Shown: positions 1-8,663 of the stretch, piece after piece | How the letters are laid out: each line of letters begins with the position of its first letter | Position numbering within the stretch: position 1 is the first letter of the stretch | Assembly: GCA_964529795.1 (NCBI GenBank) | Contig: CAZGXM010000006.1 | Location: 1 to 64,000, forward strand | From: CAZGXM01 sp964529795 | Lineage (GTDB): Bacteria > Bacillota > JADQBR01 | DNA: 64,000 bases | Reading direction: 5' to 3' | The notes under the pieces: generated by a model | What the model saw: only the letters and a program-made list of their open reading frames with translations | The model's database searches: none | What the model was told of the DNA's origin: nothing | Made by a program: the position numbers and the translations under genes

Positions 1-793
1 GTTCAAAATCATCCGGTCCGATTATTTTCTTGCCCAACAGTTTGAAAAGCACTCGGTCGGCCAAAATTGGCTTAAATATCTCTGCCACATCGAGATTCAG
101 GGTAAAACGCCGGAAATTAGTTGCATGAAGATAGCCAATGCGCGGATCCAGATGTGTCTTATAAATTTCAGTAAGAACCTTAGTGTAAATCAGCGAATTT
201 CCATAGCTTATAAGAGCATTTATAGGATCTAACGGAGGCCTTTTGCTGCGCTTTTTGATTGCAAACGAAGACCCTTCCAAAATAACATTAAAACTATCAT
301 AGTAATAACCCCGAGCATTACCTTCAATCGCCATCAATTCTTCAATACTGCCGCAGAGTGATAACCTGTCCGCAGTCAAACTTATTATCGGCTCAAGGTA
401 AGCAGACAAATTTTTTCCCCTGTTCTGGTAGTAGCGCAGCACCTGCAGTATATTGGCCAACGCACCCTCTACAAATTTCCGGGCCAGTTTAAGTCGAAGG
501 TCCGAATCTAGGTAATTTTCTGCCTGTCGAAGAATAATATACCCGGAGTTATAATGTTCGCGGGGATAGAAACTACCAACATAATTCCCGTAGTATCCAA
601 AAAAATGCAGTATAACTTCATTCTCCTGCATGAACTCTAACAATTTTTTGTTTAGATCTACCTCACCAAAAATGATAATGTCCCGAAGGCTGGTTACAGG
701 AAAATATTTTTTTCCCTCCTCACTTTCCACACATATGGTATTATCCTTCCGTTTTAACCTTCCGTTGGCAAATAGATAAAGAGTTTTCTGCAT
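1..793 (-). CDS. cas1: CRISPR integrase Cas1, C-terminus cut by window edge
   Basis: Cas1 is the metal-dependent integrase that, with Cas2, inserts new spacers at the leader end of a CRISPR array. My translation gives 264 residues from an ATG at 793 before the window ends. It shows the N-terminal beta domain (LRDIIIFGEVDLN, about residues 36-48) and the catalytic helical domain: the metal-ligand Glu in AIEGNARGYYYDSF (about E157), a His in YLHATNFRRF (about H223) and the acidic patch NLDVAEIFKPILAD (about 233-246). These fit the conserved E/H/D triad. A full Cas1 is about 330 residues, so only the tail is missing. It lies 75 bases downstream of cas4 and closes the adaptation end of the locus; cas2 and an array are expected left of position 1. 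Confidence 0.95.
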   Translation of the reverse strand, partial: MQKTLYLFANGRLKRKDNTICVESEEGKKYFPVTSLRDIIIFGEVDLNKKLLEFMQENEVILHFFGYYGNYVGSFYPREHYNSGYIILRQAENYLDSDLRLKLARKFVEGALANILQVLRYYQNRGKNLSAYLEPIISLTADRLSLCGSIEELMAIEGNARGYYYDSFNVILEGSSFAIKKRSKRPPLDPINALISYGNSLIYTKVLTEIYKTHLDPRIGYLHATNFRRFTLNLDVAEIFKPILADRVLFKLLGKKIIGPDDFE

Positions 794-868
794 TAGACCA
801 CCTTCTTATATACCCATAATACTTAAGTACTAAATCCCTTAAATTGGCTTTTTTAACTAAAGCTGTCT

Positions 869-1372
869 TTATGCCCAGCATAACTCCGCATAGGCACATT
901 TGGAGCAAAACGTTATCCTCTCTGTTGTAAGAGGTTTGTCCTGATGAATAATGGTGATAATTTGGCTTTTCAATTCTTCCACCTGTTTTATTAAATCTGT
1001 GTCCAGCAATAGCCGCTCCTTTCTGCGCTCTTCGGGAAACAACAGTTCTCCTTCGGCCTCAATTCCTATTTCCCTCAGTTCGTATAAATAAAATGCCAAC
1101 TGCATCCGGGCAGCGTTAATCGCGCGAGAAGACTTCTTGACTTCACCTATCACCAGTTCACGTTCTCCTCTCCGCACCAGGTCCAGATTCAAGTGCCCCA
1201 GATGCACCTCTCTGCGCTCACGCCCGTAAGCACGAGTTCCTATCATACGGCCCAGTTCCAGGAAAATATTGTCCTCATCAGGACAAATCTGCCGTGACAT
1301 TAGCCAGACCTGCCGCTGGCAAATCATCATGGCTTGGATAAAACTTCCAATCACCCGTATATCACTTGCCAC
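869..1372 (-). CDS. cas4: CRISPR-associated exonuclease Cas4
   Basis: Cas4 is a RecB-like Fe-S nuclease that helps trim and orient prespacers for Cas1-Cas2. The 167-residue product has the family layout: one Cys near the N-terminus (C18), the nuclease core with D64 and the E77-V-K79 motif in IGEVKKS, and a C-terminal cluster CSKCAYAELC (C156, C159, C165). Together these supply the four Fe-S ligands. The start is a GTG at 1372 preceded by GAGAGGTGAGAAGG. A gap of 122 bases with a hairpin separates it from cas3, while cas1 follows closely, so cas4-cas1 may form a subtranscript. Length and residues are normal. Confidence 0.93.
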   Translation of the reverse strand: MASDIRVIGSFIQAMMICQRQVWLMSRQICPDEDNIFLELGRMIGTRAYGRERREVHLGHLNLDLVRRGERELVIGEVKKSSRAINAARMQLAFYLYELREIGIEAEGELLFPEERRKERLLLDTDLIKQVEELKSQIITIIHQDKPLTTERITFCSKCAYAELCWA

Positions 1373-1392
1373 AACCTTCTCACCTCTCTAAA

Positions 1393-1409
1393 AGGGCCTT
1401 CTTGGCCCT
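1393..1409 (-). terminator. short hairpin plus T-tract between cas3 and cas4
   Basis: On the minus strand GGGCC-AAGAA-GGCCC is followed directly by TTTT, just before the cas4 ribosome site. The stem is only about 6 bp and the T-tract is short, so read-through is likely. It could act as an attenuator that lowers adaptation-gene expression relative to the interference genes. Confidence 0.4.
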
Positions 1410-1494
1410 CCGTCATGGTTTCTGGCTTGCTGTTATTCCTGTTAACTTTTCATATCACGTCTATTACCCTATCAACCTTTTCTTGACATTCACA

Positions 1495-3978
1495 TTAATA
1501 AATAAGCGCGCCCTCATCTTTCACCCGCTTAAAACCGGTCTCAGCATCATAAAACTCATCTATCAGGCAGGAGTGTATAACCGGTGGTTGTAACTCACTA
1601 TCCACCCGGTGCAGCAGCAGGTCAGCCGGTACGGAGACCAGGTAACGCAGAAAATCTCGTTTGAGGATGAGAAAGGCCTCTCTTCGACGCTTCAAGTCCC
1701 GCTCTCCAGCAACTGTAGTCTGATACCGGTTCCAAATATCTTCTGCGACAGCATCTGTACACACAAAAACCTGTATATAATGAGGCAGGTTTCTAATCAA
1801 GGCAAAATCCTTTACAGCAGGACTATCCTCACTTGCCGCCCATCTGGAAAAGCGTAATTTTACCATGGCTTCGAGCAGTCCTTCACTTTTGGACATGGAT
1901 TTCATCCGGCGCACAGTGGAAAAATAATCTCCTACAGCATCAAAAAAATCTGGTTCTTCAAGATAATTCCAGGCTGCAAAAAGTCTGCGGGCCGCCAGCG
2001 TATGTATTTTGCCGTAAACAAAGGAAGCCAGGGACTGGCTGCTCTCCCCCTCCCGGTCAACAAGATGCATTAATCGGACCTTCCCCTGCGACTGTTTAAA
2101 GTGGCGGTTACACCGTCCTGCCACCTGAACTACCGAATCCACTGGCCCGATGTCCCGCCATACTTCGTCAAAATCAAGATCCACACCGGCCTCTACAACC
2201 TGAGTAGACACCAGAACCAGCTTTTCTCCCCGCTCCAACCGGGTACGTATTTCTCCAAGACGCTGTTCCCGCTCTGCCGGAACAATATTCGTGGAAAGAT
2301 AGTAAAGCGGTGGTCTTTTCCTACTCCATTCCTCCCGCAGTCCCTCATAAAAGTCAATAGAACTTTTAATAGTATTCAATACCACCAGGTAAGAACAATC
2401 AGAACAATAGCAGCGAAGAAAGTCTACCACGGCTGAATCCACCGTCAGCGGGGTAATATCTGTGATAACAGCCACCCTATTCACCGCCCGGAACTGTTGT
2501 CGAACAGTTTCGGGATCCCCTGCCAGTTCCAGAGCCTCATATTTACTAAACCATTCCGGGCGAGTAGCTGTCATTAGAATGACTCGCATGTCCAGCTGTT
2601 CACATGCCTGTCGCAGAGTTTCTTCTACCAGGGGCCAGTATTCCACCGGAATATTCTGCACCTCATCCAGTATGAGGATTGCACCGCCTAGCCGGCAGAA
2701 CTTTTTCAGCATCCTGTTTTCATAACCGATTAAAGTATGAAAAAGCTGAACAAAGGTGGTAATCACAATCTCACTCTGCCAGCTTTCAATAAGCATGAGC
2801 GCTTCGTCAAGGGACATCGATTCGCCGCCCGCTGCCTGATAATGAATTTCTGCCAAATGGTGGTGTTTTAAGAGCAAGGATGTTGGAATAAAGTCATCGG
2901 GTAAGGCAAGCCCTGTCTGCAATACCTCTTTTCCTACGTTAAATGTCTGATCAATTATGCTGGTAAAAGGAAGAGCATAAATTATGCGGGGCACGGGACC
3001 ATTTCCAATCGCTAACCGACTGCGCAGGCAAAAAGCGGCATGCATTCCCGCCAAAGTTTTCCCGGAACCGGTAGGAGCAGTTATAGTAAAAATTCTCTGT
3101 CCGTGGGAAGCCTTTTTTACCCGGGCAGTTACATTCCGGTAGAGATTTTCTCGCAGTATTTCCATAGGAGTCCGCGGAGTACTGAACCGAACTGCACGGT
3201 AACGTTCCACCATTTCTCCTTCTGCAGGAAAGGCAGCCCTCTTTCCCTCCTCTAAACCTGCTGCATGGATTTTGTCGGCATCGATAAGGGCAGAAAAGAG
3301 GCTTAATAGGGTAAAATAGTTTTTCAGATCCTTTTCTGCCCGGCGTTTCAGTTTTCGCCATTGCCCATACAGCTTTCCGTATGCAGTCGTCCACTGGTCT
3401 AAAAATTCCTGCAGAATCTGTGACCAGTTCAGTTCCAGCCAGTCTGGCACCGTGATACCCTGCCTCTCCACACACGATGCCGCCCTGCGTGCACTAAAAA
3501 ATAGAGATCTGGCAACCGCACCAGCCTGATTGCGCAGATCCGCCACCTGGTCTTGTACCACCTGAAACCGCCCACCAATCGTCGGATCGAGAGTTTCCGC
3601 GGGCAGGATCAGATTACGCTCTGGTACCAAGAACTCATCCGGAGCAACCAGCCCCTGATGATGCCGGATCACGGAAAGGAAAACCGCCATTTGCAGCGAA
3701 GCAGGCAATTCCAGCCGGCTAGCCAGATGGACTGCCCAAAGCCCGGAAATAAATGCGTGCTGTTTGAGGGCGCCCCCACTGCCCTGCCGCAGGTAATGCT
3801 GAAAGTATGTAGTGTATTTGCCGAAATCATGAGTCAGACCAACTAATATTGCCGCAGGAATAAGTTCCCGTCGATGCGGTAAAGGCCGCAGTCGGGCAGC
3901 AGCCCCTGCTGCCACCCGAGCCAGATGAACACTTAAAAGACGATAACGTCTTCCTTCCTTGTGTGCATAATGAAGCAT
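1495..3978 (-). CDS. cas3: CRISPR-associated helicase/HD-nuclease Cas3
   Basis: Cas3 is recruited by Cascade to an R-loop, then unwinds and degrades the target DNA. The 827-residue protein is a full HD plus SF2-helicase fusion. The HD part carries H18, the THDFGK motif (H50-D51) and H74. The helicase part carries Walker A TAPTGSGKT (about 300-308), the DEVQ box in LILDEVQNIP (about D438-E439), the TAT motif (about 470-472) and QVAGRCNR (motif VI) in the second RecA domain. The ATG at 3978 follows GGAGGGGTAGAA, which overlaps the cas5 stop, so the two are translationally coupled. All catalytic motifs look intact. Confidence 0.96.
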   Translation of the reverse strand: MLHYAHKEGRRYRLLSVHLARVAAGAAARLRPLPHRRELIPAAILVGLTHDFGKYTTYFQHYLRQGSGGALKQHAFISGLWAVHLASRLELPASLQMAVFLSVIRHHQGLVAPDEFLVPERNLILPAETLDPTIGGRFQVVQDQVADLRNQAGAVARSLFFSARRAASCVERQGITVPDWLELNWSQILQEFLDQWTTAYGKLYGQWRKLKRRAEKDLKNYFTLLSLFSALIDADKIHAAGLEEGKRAAFPAEGEMVERYRAVRFSTPRTPMEILRENLYRNVTARVKKASHGQRIFTITAPTGSGKTLAGMHAAFCLRSRLAIGNGPVPRIIYALPFTSIIDQTFNVGKEVLQTGLALPDDFIPTSLLLKHHHLAEIHYQAAGGESMSLDEALMLIESWQSEIVITTFVQLFHTLIGYENRMLKKFCRLGGAILILDEVQNIPVEYWPLVEETLRQACEQLDMRVILMTATRPEWFSKYEALELAGDPETVRQQFRAVNRVAVITDITPLTVDSAVVDFLRCYCSDCSYLVVLNTIKSSIDFYEGLREEWSRKRPPLYYLSTNIVPAEREQRLGEIRTRLERGEKLVLVSTQVVEAGVDLDFDEVWRDIGPVDSVVQVAGRCNRHFKQSQGKVRLMHLVDREGESSQSLASFVYGKIHTLAARRLFAAWNYLEEPDFFDAVGDYFSTVRRMKSMSKSEGLLEAMVKLRFSRWAASEDSPAVKDFALIRNLPHYIQVFVCTDAVAEDIWNRYQTTVAGERDLKRRREAFLILKRDFLRYLVSVPADLLLHRVDSELQPPVIHSCLIDEFYDAETGFKRVKDEGALIY

Positions 3979-3980
3979 TT

Positions 3981-4748
3981 CTACCCCTCCAGAAAAGCCA
4001 CTGTTTCAACCACCCTGTCCCCCAGAGGAAAACAATAAGCAGGAACATCCAAGCGGACGTTCAGTAAATTTGCTCCGGCATCGTAGATGACTGATATAGG
4101 CGCACGCAGCGTGCGTCCCGGTCCAAAACTTTGGGGCGCCCTTTCCCGGACTAATCGGCGGGACGGCGATTCGCCGTCCAACAGGATTTCTTTAAGCGAT
4201 GCGGCGTTAAGAACTGAAGTGAGGTTAACTACCGTTCCCGCCTGAAGTATTTCATAGTCATCCGGACCGGCAAGAAATACATACTCCCCGGCAGCAATGC
4301 ATTCAGTCAGTCCCAAATACAGAGGATAATAGGACCTGCTTTCCCGCAAACGGGCTGCTGCCTCCCCCATTAACCCGTCATCAGGGTGAGAAAAAAAGAT
4401 ACGGAAACGTAGCCTGCGCTCATTGCCCCCCGGCAAAAGAAATTCTATCGGCGTCTGGGTACCCCGCACCCGACCCATACGCCTCAACTTGGTAAGATCC
4501 TCTTTTTTCGTCCGCACATAATTCACAGTCTGAACCAAGCGGCGCCCAGGCACTTTCAGGGTCACTGCAAAACGCCCCCGGCCCAGTAGCTCATAATAGG
4601 TGTCCCGTTCATATCCAATTACGGCTGCCACCATGCCCATCATCACGGTACGCGGAGGAAAACCGTAAGTCAGAGATGAGGAGTTGGTATAATACTTTCG
4701 AAAATGCGCCATTGGACCGGTAATGTCAAAAATGAGTACCTGTTTCAA
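3981..4748 (-). CDS. cas5b: Cascade subunit Cas5, subtype I-B
   Basis: Cas5 binds the 5' handle of the crRNA and nucleates Cascade. The N-terminus (KQVLIFDITGPMAHFRKYYT) and the following SLTYGFPPRTVMMGMVAAVIG match the Cas5h/Cas5b pattern: a RAMP first strand, then a proline-arginine loop and a glycine-rich helix. I chose the TTG at 4748 because GAGGGG lies nine bases upstream and it follows the cas7 stop by a few bases; a TTG at 4766 would overlap cas7. The product is about 255 residues, normal for the family. It is coupled to cas7 upstream and cas3 downstream. Confidence 0.88.
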   Translation of the reverse strand: MKQVLIFDITGPMAHFRKYYTNSSSLTYGFPPRTVMMGMVAAVIGYERDTYYELLGRGRFAVTLKVPGRRLVQTVNYVRTKKEDLTKLRRMGRVRGTQTPIEFLLPGGNERRLRFRIFFSHPDDGLMGEAAARLRESRSYYPLYLGLTECIAAGEYVFLAGPDDYEILQAGTVVNLTSVLNAASLKEILLDGESPSRRLVRERAPQSFGPGRTLRAPISVIYDAGANLLNVRLDVPAYCFPLGDRVVETVAFLEG

Positions 4749-4752
4749 AATA

Positions 4753-5724
4753 TCAGATCCCCTCAATTGTTATTATTTTACCGGCACCCAAAATATCACT
4801 CATCCATGAAGCCATGGAAACCTCCTCCCCATCCGCAACGGTAATCAGGTCCGCATCCTGCCAGATAAACACCTGTTCAATGCGCTCCCGCACCCGTTCA
4901 AGGCGGCGGGCAAGGTCTCCTATTTCCAGCGTAAAATCCTTCACTGCGCGTAGCCCTCTCTCCGCCGTTAATTTCAAATCTTCGCGCAGATCGCCCATGA
5001 AGGTTTCGTTATCAGCAAACACAAACCGGACATACAGCCGGGGATACTGGCCGATCTTGGAACGGGTGGCCAACAGCGGGATGGCCTTGAGCACTGCTTC
5101 GTCAAGAAGAATGAGGTCTTCTTCACAGATAACAGCATCTTTATCTCCTTCAGCTCTGGCCAGCATCGCTGCGGCACGCCTGGCGCTGATAACACCGTGG
5201 AAGCCAATCAGCGCATAATACAACCTGTAGTCCTTCCCGAAAGTACCCTGCTTCGCCCCTTCCCGGGTGGCAAACTGGGAGGAAATAGTCACCGAATCCA
5301 CCAGCTGCACCCGGTTCAAGGAATGGCCCCAGGTAAACTGAACCGGACCGGTCAGGTTCACTGCTTCACCCCCACCCCTACGGTCTCCCTTAATGGGCAT
5401 GGTGGCTCCAAAAAGCCGGACATCAATTAATTTCTTCAGTAAAACAGGAAGGTCTGCACCAGTCGGGCTGTCTTTAGCCAGCACCTGTTTTAATCGTGCA
5501 GTTGCTTCCACCAGCCCTTCTGTTTTGGTAACGTAAATAGTATGACCTTTTTCTTCCAAATAATCACGGATATACCGCTTAAACCGAACATCTGAAACCA
5601 TGCAGCGCTCCCAGTCGGTGTCTATACGCGGACGATTTTCATCGTCTGGGTCTCCGTTTGGATTACACATTTTCGCATCATACAGAAAAAGAATTTCTCC
5701 GTTTTGTTTAACCATTCCACCCAT
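4753..5724 (-). CDS. cas7b: Cascade backbone Cas7 (Csh2 type), subtype I-B
   Basis: Cas7 forms the helical filament along the crRNA spacer. The 323-residue product opens with GEILFLYDAKMCNPNGDPDD, a Csh2-type signature seen in I-B systems, followed by RPRIDTDWERCMVSDVRFKR. A central stretch FGATMPIKGDRRGGG and the VQFTWGHSLNRV segment also fit Csh2. The ATG at 5724 has GGGGGAA upstream. It sits between cas8b and cas5, the usual cas6-cas8-cas7-cas5-cas3 order of I-B, which supports the subtype call. Confidence 0.92.
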   Translation of the reverse strand: MGGMVKQNGEILFLYDAKMCNPNGDPDDENRPRIDTDWERCMVSDVRFKRYIRDYLEEKGHTIYVTKTEGLVEATARLKQVLAKDSPTGADLPVLLKKLIDVRLFGATMPIKGDRRGGGEAVNLTGPVQFTWGHSLNRVQLVDSVTISSQFATREGAKQGTFGKDYRLYYALIGFHGVISARRAAAMLARAEGDKDAVICEEDLILLDEAVLKAIPLLATRSKIGQYPRLYVRFVFADNETFMGDLREDLKLTAERGLRAVKDFTLEIGDLARRLERVRERIEQVFIWQDADLITVADGEEVSMASWMSDILGAGKIITIEGI

Positions 5725-5753
5725 TTTTCAGTTCCCCCTTATTAACTTATGTT

Positions 5754-7733
5754 TTACTTGCCTTTGCTTTCTTCCTTTGCCCTGATTGCTTCTCGAGTCG
5801 CAAAGGCATAACCGGAAAGAATATAGAAAACGTTCTCCTGCGGAGAAAGTTGCCAATCCCTCCGATGAGCATCCAACAACCTCTTCATGATGGCAAAAAT
5901 CCCTTCATTATAGCGCAGGACATCATACTGCCTCAGTTGATTGAAAATAACATTGGACAACTGCACCACTTTACTCCACAGCATCCCTGCGTAATTAATC
6001 TTTTCCAAAACCGGCTTTTGTTGATAACCTGCCTCTGCCTGCTTACGCCCGATTTGGTTCATCAGATAACCGAGCAGGAAAAGTACCACCGCTGGTTCGC
6101 CGTATTTCATTTCCCTAATGTAATCCTGCAGCGGCTTTTTCAGCCCTTCCAGTTCCGTCGGCCCGCTCAATAACATCCCCCCCTCTAAAAGCTGTTCTTC
6201 CCGCAAAAACATCAGTAACAAATTGGCCTGAAGTACCCGATTAGCCATCTCCAGTTCTTCATACCCCGGCATAGGAGGACGAATGTTGGTCCCTTCAAAA
6301 CTCCCGGTATGGTAAATTGCTGCCATGGATACAAACTGTTCCAGCAGAAAACGGTAGTTTACCGGGCGCTGGCCAAGCAGTGCTTCATAAATATAAAGGA
6401 GCTTCTTGTGTTCTGCCCCACGCCTGCCCTCACTGATAGGTATGAGCTGGTAGATGCGGTTCAGGTCCAGCCACCATGCCTGCAGGTAACCACCCAACAG
6501 GGCTTCACCTTTTGTCGCCAGTCGGTAACTGTGACGCAAAAGATGCGTTATCCGGCTGGGTGCCACGTCCTTCACCAGTGCCAATACCCGAAATTCGCTC
6601 TGGTTTTTCTGATAAAAAAGGAAATTCAACAGCGCCAGGTTATCGTATGGTATTTCTTCCAAAAAATCTTCCAGTTCATTTTCCAGGCTGTCCCTCCCGC
6701 CAAGGCTTTCCAGCCACCCGGACAATCTGCTCACTGCCCCTACCCGCGACTTTAGCTTCGACGCCCAGATTTCCAAGTCTGCCCGGCAGATTTCCGGCTC
6801 AATGAGAAAAGCAGGCAGTACTAAAAATCGAACAGGCCCGACCCGAAGGCCAAGGTGCTGGCGAACATACTTTTCCGCCACTATCATTGCCTTCAGACAG
6901 TCGGAACAAATCAAAAAGGTGCACTTAAATCCTTCTTCACTTACCCCGGAAGCAAAGCCTATTTTATCTGTAATGTAGTACTTCAAAAAATCCAACCCGG
7001 AAAGGTCAAAGGTTACCGAACTCTTGTCCAAGCCGCAGACGGAGCAAATACCCGACATACTTTTTTTGCTTCCTTCTGTCACCGCCCCTCCCTTGCTCTT
7101 TACCACCACTTCTGCATAGGCAGGGTCTAATGCCAGGATCTCACCATTCAAGAGCACAGTCCACAAGCCCATCTCCGGAGACTTTAAGCCCAACGTCTCC
7201 AGAAAATGACGTTTTACTGCCCCGGTCAATAGCTGAATAACCTTCTTGGTCTTATCCCGCGGCTTGCCTGGAATGTCCTCCCACGTGCTTTTGAGGATAA
7301 TTCCTTTCCCAGGAAAACCAACCTTTTCTGGATCCAGTATGGGATTTCCATCAGGAAGTTTGCTAAAAAAAGTCTTTGTCAGGAGATCGGCCTTTTGATA
7401 AAGACTGCATCCCTGCCGACCAATTTCCTTTAGATAGGCTGTTAAATTAGGCAGGGTCTTGCTAACCAAATAATCAACTCTATCCGTGGTCAGGAAAAGT
7501 TGAGGCCTATTGCCGACGTTATTCCCCACCCAGCGGTATTGGGAAAGTACTGTGGGATCAATTTCCACCATGTCTGCCATCAGTTCCGGTTTTGTCCCTT
7601 CAGTAATAAAGTTAAGTCTTACCAGGTACTGCTTATCTACCTTGGGGGGCGTAGAAAGTGATAGAATCAGATCCTCTATGGGGTCGCCGTCCCGGGAAAA
7701 AGTTTTCCCTAACAAAGTAATCGCTTCTAACAG
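5754..7733 (-). CDS. cas8b: Cascade large subunit Cas8b (Csh1/TM1802-like)
   Basis: This large subunit of type I-B Cascade should recognise the PAM and help recruit Cas3. The roughly 660-residue protein contains a zinc-ribbon-like pair, CSVCGLD and CSDCLKA, about 45 residues apart in the middle, as in Csh1/TM1802-type Cas8b proteins. I extended the start from the TTG at 7715 to a CTG at 7733: a strong GGAGGTGA site lies six bases before it, and it adds (M)LEAITLLGK, which resembles the usual MLEAI-ELGK opening of the family. The extension is an inference. It follows cas6 after about 100 bases and leads into cas7 with 29 bases between. Confidence 0.85.
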   Translation of the reverse strand: MLEAITLLGKTFSRDGDPIEDLILSLSTPPKVDKQYLVRLNFITEGTKPELMADMVEIDPTVLSQYRWVGNNVGNRPQLFLTTDRVDYLVSKTLPNLTAYLKEIGRQGCSLYQKADLLTKTFFSKLPDGNPILDPEKVGFPGKGIILKSTWEDIPGKPRDKTKKVIQLLTGAVKRHFLETLGLKSPEMGLWTVLLNGEILALDPAYAEVVVKSKGGAVTEGSKKSMSGICSVCGLDKSSVTFDLSGLDFLKYYITDKIGFASGVSEEGFKCTFLICSDCLKAMIVAEKYVRQHLGLRVGPVRFLVLPAFLIEPEICRADLEIWASKLKSRVGAVSRLSGWLESLGGRDSLENELEDFLEEIPYDNLALLNFLFYQKNQSEFRVLALVKDVAPSRITHLLRHSYRLATKGEALLGGYLQAWWLDLNRIYQLIPISEGRRGAEHKKLLYIYEALLGQRPVNYRFLLEQFVSMAAIYHTGSFEGTNIRPPMPGYEELEMANRVLQANLLLMFLREEQLLEGGMLLSGPTELEGLKKPLQDYIREMKYGEPAVVLFLLGYLMNQIGRKQAEAGYQQKPVLEKINYAGMLWSKVVQLSNVIFNQLRQYDVLRYNEGIFAIMKRLLDAHRRDWQLSPQENVFYILSGYAFATREAIRAKEESKGK

Positions 7734-7818
7734 AACTGTTCACCTCCATTCTAAAATCATTATCATCAGTATATACCACTGCCTCAATACTGACGAGAAC
7801 AGTACATAACATCATTAT

Positions 7819-7834
7819 TAGTAATAAATTACTA
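7819..7834. promoter_or_regulatory. inverted repeat in the cas6-cas8b gap
   Basis: TAGTAAT-AA-ATTACTA is a perfect 7-bp inverted repeat with a 2-base centre, overlapping the cas6 stop. The AT-rich gap that follows contains GTATATAC and a second short repeat TACTG-7-CAGTA (about 7789-7805). It could be an operator or an internal promoter region before the type I-B genes; no clear -35/-10 pair is seen. Confidence 0.3.
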
Positions 7835-8578
7835 TGTGACCATTGTACAGCACCCATATCCCTGGGAATTTTTTGCACCAAGGCCTGCATCCAGGGCCAC
7901 CTGGAGGAGTTCCGGACGGCCGGTCAGATAATACTCACCCATCCAACCCTTGATGATGGTATCCTTATAACGGGTTATTTTAAAATCCTTCTCCTCTACT
8001 CGTGCCGGGCGGAATGAAAAATCCTCCGTTTCAGCCCGGCGCCCGTAAATGAGCAGGTGTTTTTTGGCTAAATTTGCCCCGATAAGCTCCGCAAAACGGG
8101 GTTCAAAGGGAGAATAATAATATGTGTAAGAACGGCCGCTTTTTGATTTTGTCGTGCTGTACATGACCACCGGAGAAAGCATCTGAACCCGTATGGACCT
8201 TGAACTGACCCGGGGGTTGGCTGCGGCCATTTCCTTAACCTCCAACTGAACATCGCCCAACCGGGCACAGCCCTGGCGCAGCAAACCGGTGCCCAACTCT
8301 TTCAGGATAAACGAAATCGGAGAACAAATGACCAGTTTTATGGGCGGCGTATAGGTCAAACTTCGGCTGTCCCGGTTATACCTGACTGACTTTCCCATCA
8401 GCCGTGAAAAGGTAAAGAGTTTGAAGCCGCGTTTTTCCAAAACAAATCCATGCTCATGCAAATAGCTGCGCAGGACGGGATTGTCCATCTGATGATAAAT
8501 AAGCCCCTGGAGGAGAGTGCCGTAGTGCACCGGCACCTCCACCTGCCCACGCGCATGAAAATAAACTGTTAACTGCAT
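7832..8578 (-). CDS. cas6: CRISPR RNA endonuclease Cas6
   Basis: Cas6 cuts pre-crRNA within the repeat. The 248-residue product has the RAMP fold signature at its end, a glycine-rich loop GLGAKNSQGYGC (about 232-243), and the N-terminal PVHYGTLLQGLIYHQM segment typical of Cas6. A His in that segment may be catalytic, but I cannot assign it with certainty. The ATG at 8578 follows AAGGATATAAGAT. It lies between the type III CARF-RelE gene and cas8b and is the only processing enzyme visible, so it probably supplies crRNA to both the I-B and the III-B complexes. Confidence 0.92.
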   Translation of the reverse strand: MQLTVYFHARGQVEVPVHYGTLLQGLIYHQMDNPVLRSYLHEHGFVLEKRGFKLFTFSRLMGKSVRYNRDSRSLTYTPPIKLVICSPISFILKELGTGLLRQGCARLGDVQLEVKEMAAANPRVSSRSIRVQMLSPVVMYSTTKSKSGRSYTYYYSPFEPRFAELIGANLAKKHLLIYGRRAETEDFSFRPARVEEKDFKITRYKDTIIKGWMGEYYLTGRPELLQVALDAGLGAKNSQGYGCCTMVT

Positions 8579-8663
8579 ATCTTATATCCTTCCTCTCAAA
8601 CAGCTACTTTAAAAATAAACTTGTTTTCCGCACCGGAAGCAGTTGATACCAGCAATAGGTCTT

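Noticed and set aside
2951..3475. 174-codon ORF in another frame inside cas3.
   Set aside because: It overlaps intact cas3 motifs (Walker A region) and is low-complexity Cys/Gly/Arg; a frame shadow.
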